From positions 57,861,017 to 57,925,016 of the forward strand of contig CM063503.1 of assembly GCA_032207245.1 (NCBI GenBank): a DNA stretch of 64,000 nt. Reading direction: 5' to 3'. Position 1 is the first letter of the stretch, and each line of letters opens with the position of its first letter. The position numbers were made by a program, and so were the translations under genes. The stretch comes from Pardosa pseudoannulata (taxonomy: Eukaryota > Arthropoda > Arachnida > Araneae > Lycosidae). Shown in pieces: positions 55,101 through 61,100 of the stretch. The notes under the pieces were generated by a model. The model saw nothing but the letters and a program-made list of their open reading frames with translations. It was not told the origin of the DNA and searched no databases.

Positions 55101-58100
55101 CGAGAAATGGGATAATGGTTTAGGTGCAAAATAACTGGTATTATTATAAATAAATAATTTTCCTTTCTTACAGGTTATTTGACACCAATAATATAAAAAA
55201 AATAGTGTTTTAAAGTACATTCTAACGCAGGGGTCGGCAACCTGTTTGTCCTTAAGGGCGCAATACTAAATTTGAAAATCACAGAGGGCGCATATTTTAC
55301 AGATAATCAACAGGTATAAATGGGCATTAAAAAAACAGATTTTTTATAACTTTATTTTGTTGGTGTCATACATAATGATACATATAATTCAGTGTGAAAC
55401 TTGGGTGTCCATATTTTCAGCTAATTTCTTATAATTGGGGATATATTTAGAGTTTCCGGTCCTTAAACAATTATCTAAATGGGAGTCATTAAGCTTTGTT
55501 CGGTATTTTGATTTCAAATATTTTATATTTGAGAACAAAGACTCGCAATTGTATGTTGTTGCACAATATGAATAAATTTTTAGCTCTCATTTCCTTAAAA
55601 TAGAATACTTATTTTCATCGACTAAGTTCCAAAACATTTTATCATTACTATGCGCTTTTTAATTAATATCACTTTGCAAGTTTATTATTTCTAATTCTAA
55701 GTCTTCGATATTATGAATCTCGAAATACACTGAAACTATTTCAAGGACATCATCTTCAGTAACATTGAATGAATTTAAGAAAAATCTTAGAACGGGTTCT
55801 AATGCTGCAAAATCTTCAAATCTTCAAATCCAGCGAGGGCGCATTAAAAATCGATCGGGGGCGCCATGGCACCCGCGGGCGCCGTGTTGCCTACCCCTGT
55901 TCTAACGTAATGTGTGCTTATACAATATTAGTTATACATAATTTATTTTTCTTCTTTGAAACCCTTATACAAAATAATTTCGGTGTTTCATATGAGAATG
56001 CAAGGGTCCATAGAATGGGTTATTAGGAGTTTCAATTCATTTAATTTTATTTTAATGGAAATTTTTTAATTAATCAAAGCATCACTGTATTTATATTTTA
56101 TGGAATGCATAAATCTAAGATTCTATACATAGCTTATATTATAAAAAATAACTCTATTGATTTCAAAACAGTTATCGGGAAAATAGAATCACCTGTCACA
56201 TGGTGCCGAAAACATCCTGGCTTGACGACTTTGACTTCGACGCTATTCACCGCAACTACATGTTGAAAATTGCTATTACTTGGTAGCCAACTAATTAAAG
56301 CTGATGAGGCTGTAATGTGCGATGCTCTAACACAAGTTGGAGCCAAAGGGAAATCTATAAAAACAACAAAGAGAGTTTCAAAATATTTTTAAAGTTAAGA
56401 ACTTAAACATGTCATTTTAATTCCTTGACATGTGCAATGATAAGTTGCGGATTTCATTCATTTCATGGGTCATTGTAGACTTTGACGAAACTAACTTGTC
56501 AAGATCTGTTTTGGGTGGACTCAAATGTGTTATTAGATGACTCAATTCTTCCACTCGTGCATAGATTCTGGTTCGTTTACAATATTGAACATGGCCACTC
56601 TCTCATCTTTACAATAATGGCAATAACAAAGTTCAATCTACAATTCAGTAAATAAGTCAGAAGTTGATTGAAAGCAGTATTCAATATAATAGTGATTAAA
56701 TGTCAAACTAGGGGATATTTGACACTGATACACTCATATATCATAAAAATTATAGAAATGACAATGTTTAAGTGAACTAAATGTTTTATAACAATCCAAA
56801 TTTAAAAAAAAGTTATATTTATTAGCTTGCACATAAATGTTTCAGTTGAACCAAAGTAAATAGTATTTTTCAGATGCATCAAATACCGCTTTATTTCTAT
56901 GTCAAGAGGTTAAATAGCCCAAAAAAACTCTGTGCATATTTACTTGTTCAATAAATATTTTTCCCCATTTCTCTGTAAAAATGAAAGCACATTCATTTTC
57001 ATACTGTCGCTTAAGATTTTTTTTCTGTCACGTCATCTCTGTCTAAATGATTGACGCTTAGAATCGCTCTCTTCTCCGAGGTACGATTGTCACCCTCTAA
57101 TATTTCAGGTCCTCGACCTTATTGAAAATTTGAAATCTGTCTGCTTTTCCATTCTCTTTAACTGGATTACGCCACATGTAGGAATTAAAGGAAATGAGGA
57201 TGCTGATAAAGAAGCAAAAACTGCTAGTCACTTCTGTGATATGTCTTTGCCTCTTTGGGATGTCAAAAACAATATAAAATACCTGTTGTATAAGAGGTGT
57301 CAGGATTCGTGGGATGAAACGACTGATAATAAATTGCGCTTCATTTAACCGAACATTGATAATTGGAATACTTTATCCTCTAGAAGACATGATGTTATTT
57401 TTACTCGCCACCGGATTGGTCATACGCGTTTTACCCATCGTCATCTTTTACTCGGAGAATCCGCTCCAGTTTGTGATCACTGTAATGCAGTCATCGTTGT
57501 ACAGGATGTCCTCATCGATTATCCCAGGTTTAAAAAACATTGTATTCATTATTTTAACTCTTCATCTATTAAAGATATTTTAAACAATTCGCCTCATCCT
57601 CAGCTCTTTCTGTTTTTGAAAGACATTGGTTTTTACCACCACATTTAAATTTTGTGCTTCATCGCTGTCTTCATTACTTTTTGGTTTTGTTCTGTCTCAC
57701 TGGTTTTGCTACTTGTTTTATCTTCTGTCATTTTATTATTTTTTCTTTTTTAACTTGATCTTTGTAGCACTGATTTAAGTTTTAACTACTTGTTTGGCAC
57801 AATATGTCCCAGGAAGACTCAGTGCCAAAAAACTCCACCCTCCCAACCAACCAACTAAATGATTGACACATCAAATTTTTGTGCGAGAAGAATTTAGTTC
57901 CACTTCCTTTACAGGCATTGCGGAATTTTGATAAAAATTTAATTACGTTTGTTTTTCTGTTAGATCTAAAAGTTGCTAGAACATTTTATACACTAAAATA
58001 TTTTCCTACTGTATTATAGAGACAATTTCTCAGTATGTTAGTGAATTTTCCGTTCTGTCAGCCAAGTGTTGAGTGTTAAAGAGTTTTGCGTTCCTGATTT

Positions 58101-61100
58101 TCTAGTTTTCTGACAATCTGCGTGACTATAACTAAACCAGTGATGCTCACTCATAGTCACAAATATCTAATATATTAATTTTTCAACAAAATATGTTAGA
58201 AAAGAAAGATAAATTATATATTTATCTTTTTTAATTATACATTTATTAAATAATATAATTTAAAAATATTAACAATTACGAAAAAATCAACATTTAAGTA
58301 AAATTTATAATTTTCCTGTAAAAATGAAGTTAATTAGAGACAATATAAGATCTCAATAGTAATTATATATTATTAAATTTATTGGGCTAAAAAATAACAG
58401 CTAAAGCATCTTAATCTCATTTTAGTTTGAATACTTAATTAGTTTTAGCTTTACTTTTAAAATTAGCAATGGAAATTTATAATTAAATTAATATAGAGCT
58501 AAATTCTAAATAATTTTAATTTAAATTAAGTTTAGTAAATATGAAAACCTTAAATTTTTATTCTTCGGTGATGCAAGAAATAAAAATTATTACCTTTTCC
58601 CACTACTATTGTACAAGCTGCATCTTTTGAATGATACCCAGCGCTAGAAATGGAACGGACGCTGACCCGATGAGGCTGAAATTGTGTGAATGCAATTATA
58701 AAAGCTACTTAAAAATAATACATAGAAAAGAAATTCATTATAGATAATTACTGCATAATTCCACATTTGGTTCTGTCTTGAATATTAATTGTTTTGATAT
58801 TAAAATTTAGCGTAATATATTTTGAAAAATATTTAACTAATATTTTTACCACGAAAGCATATTCTAAAGTAAACGAATAAAATTTTAGTTTTGGATACCT
58901 GAACCAGACTATCTTGCCCTTGCTAAATTTGTTAGTTTTAAGTTACATTTTTTCAGACCCTATAAATACAATCAGTACAAAGTTTTCATAGATAAAATCA
59001 GTTATACTTTAGCATATTTAAGTAGTCTATTATTTACACATTTAAAAATTATCTAAGTTATGATTTTTTTTGAAGGGGGTATACTATTTAAGGCAAATTA
59101 TACAATTAAATTTCTCCTTTAAATAAGGAATAATAGAGGTGGGAATACAGTATAAAATTTTTAATTTGCTGTGCTCAGTGTAAGAAAAAAATTAAGGCAT
59201 TTAGAATTCTCATTTTGCGAAAAACAATTTTGAATTCAAACTCTCGTTTTTATTGATTTGAGCTATAAACACTTTCTAATGTTATCTACCAAATTTACCA
59301 GCTAAATTAGATATTCCTTCCTTATTGAATTTAAAAATTTAGCCAAGAATGAAAAACAAAAAAGAATTTTTTTTTACATTCACCATTCTCTAATGAATAT
59401 ATGGATATAATTACCACAGCTTATAATAAAATTATTGTTGGTATAACAAACTGTAATCTTTTTCAAAACAAAAATTTTAAAGTTCACCCAGTAGCACTAA
59501 ACTCGTGACTGTACAATGGAAAGAAGTAAAAAGAAAAAAAACAATGAATTATGGAATACGGAATACAAAAACTATTTCTTCAGAACTGCCAATACTGGTA
59601 ATTTCTATCTATAGAAACTATTAATTTTTTTAGTTTTTATCCAAGTTTCTAGGTTAAATGAACTACTAAATTTACTTAGACTGGAGAGGAGCAATCAAAT
59701 TTTAAATAGAGAATTTTGAAGTTATGATGCTAACACATAGGCAAGAAAAAAAAACTGAAAATCTGTGATATTTAAATTATTTTGAAAAAAAAAGACTGTA
59801 TTAATTACTTTGATCTACAAAATAAAGAAGTAAAAAGAAAAAAAACAATGAATTATGGAATACGGAATACAAAAACTATTTCTTCAGAACTGCCAATACT
59901 GGTAATTTCTATCTATAGAAACTATTAATTTTTTTAGTTTTTATCCAAGTTTCTAGGTTAAATGAACTACTAAATTTACTTAGACTGGAGAGGAGAAATC
60001 AAATTTTAAATAGAGAATTTTGAAGTTATGATGCTATCATATAGGAAAAAAAAACTATGAAAATCTGTGATATTTAAATTATTTTGAAAAAAAAAGACTG
60101 TATTAATTACTTTGATCTACAAAATAAAAAGTAAAAAGAAAAAAAACAATGAATTATGGAATACGGAATACAAAAACTATTTCTTCAGAACTGCCAATAC
60201 TGGTAATTTCTATCTATAGAAACTATTAATTTTTTTAGTTTTTATCCAAGTTTCTAGGTTAAATGAACTACTAAATTTACTTAGACTGGAGAGGAGAAAT
60301 CAAATTTTAAATAGAGAATTTTGAAGTTATGATGCTATCATATAGGCAAAAAAAAAAAAAACTATGAAAATCTGTGATATTTAAATTATTTTGAAAAAAA
60401 AAGACTGTATTAATTACTTTGATCTACAAAATAAAAAGTAAAAAGAAAAAACAATGAATTATGGAATATGGAATACAAAAACTATTTCTTCAGAACTGCC
60501 AATACTGGTAATTTCTATCTATAGAAACTATTAATTTTTTTAGTTTTTATCCAAGTTTCTAGGTTAAATGAACTACTAAATTTACTTAGACTGGAGAGGA
60601 GAAATCAAATTTTAAATAGAGAATTTTGAAGTTATGATGCTATCATATAGGCAAAAAAAAAAAAAAAAACTATGAAAATCTGTGATATTTAAATTATTTT
60701 GAAAAAAAAAGACTGTATTAATTACTTTGATCTACACTGAACATAATTTTCATACAATACCCAAAATTACTTTTTATATTTACTTTTACCTATGAAATTG
60801 TAAAAATATATGATGTGGATAGGTTTTTATTATTGGCAGCTATTAAAATAGAAAATTTTTAAAAAGACAATATGGTTAAGGCTAATGAACGAAAGTTAAA
60901 TTGAAATTAAATAAGATATTGCCAGTATGGACATTAATGAAGAAGCTCGTTTTCAGAAGCTGTAATACTGACGTATGCTTTACTGTTATCTTTAAATATT
61001 TATTCTTTAACCATACTGAATTTCTTAAAGTTTCTACATATTTTGGCTCAAAAATTTTATCGTATTTTAACCTTTTGCACTCGAAATTAAATTTCCTTAT

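Larger units (their letters stand above)
50698..56192 (-). other. Rbp: RIM-BP intron splitting FN3-2
   Basis: This 5,495-nt intron contains two SINE copies in opposite orientation (51148-51326, 52217-52397), an 18-unit 138-bp array (52778-55213) and a hAT element immediately after it (55228-55899). Small open frames within the array are repeat-derived. The stretch 51330-52200 is AT-rich with nothing supported. Confidence 0.85.
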
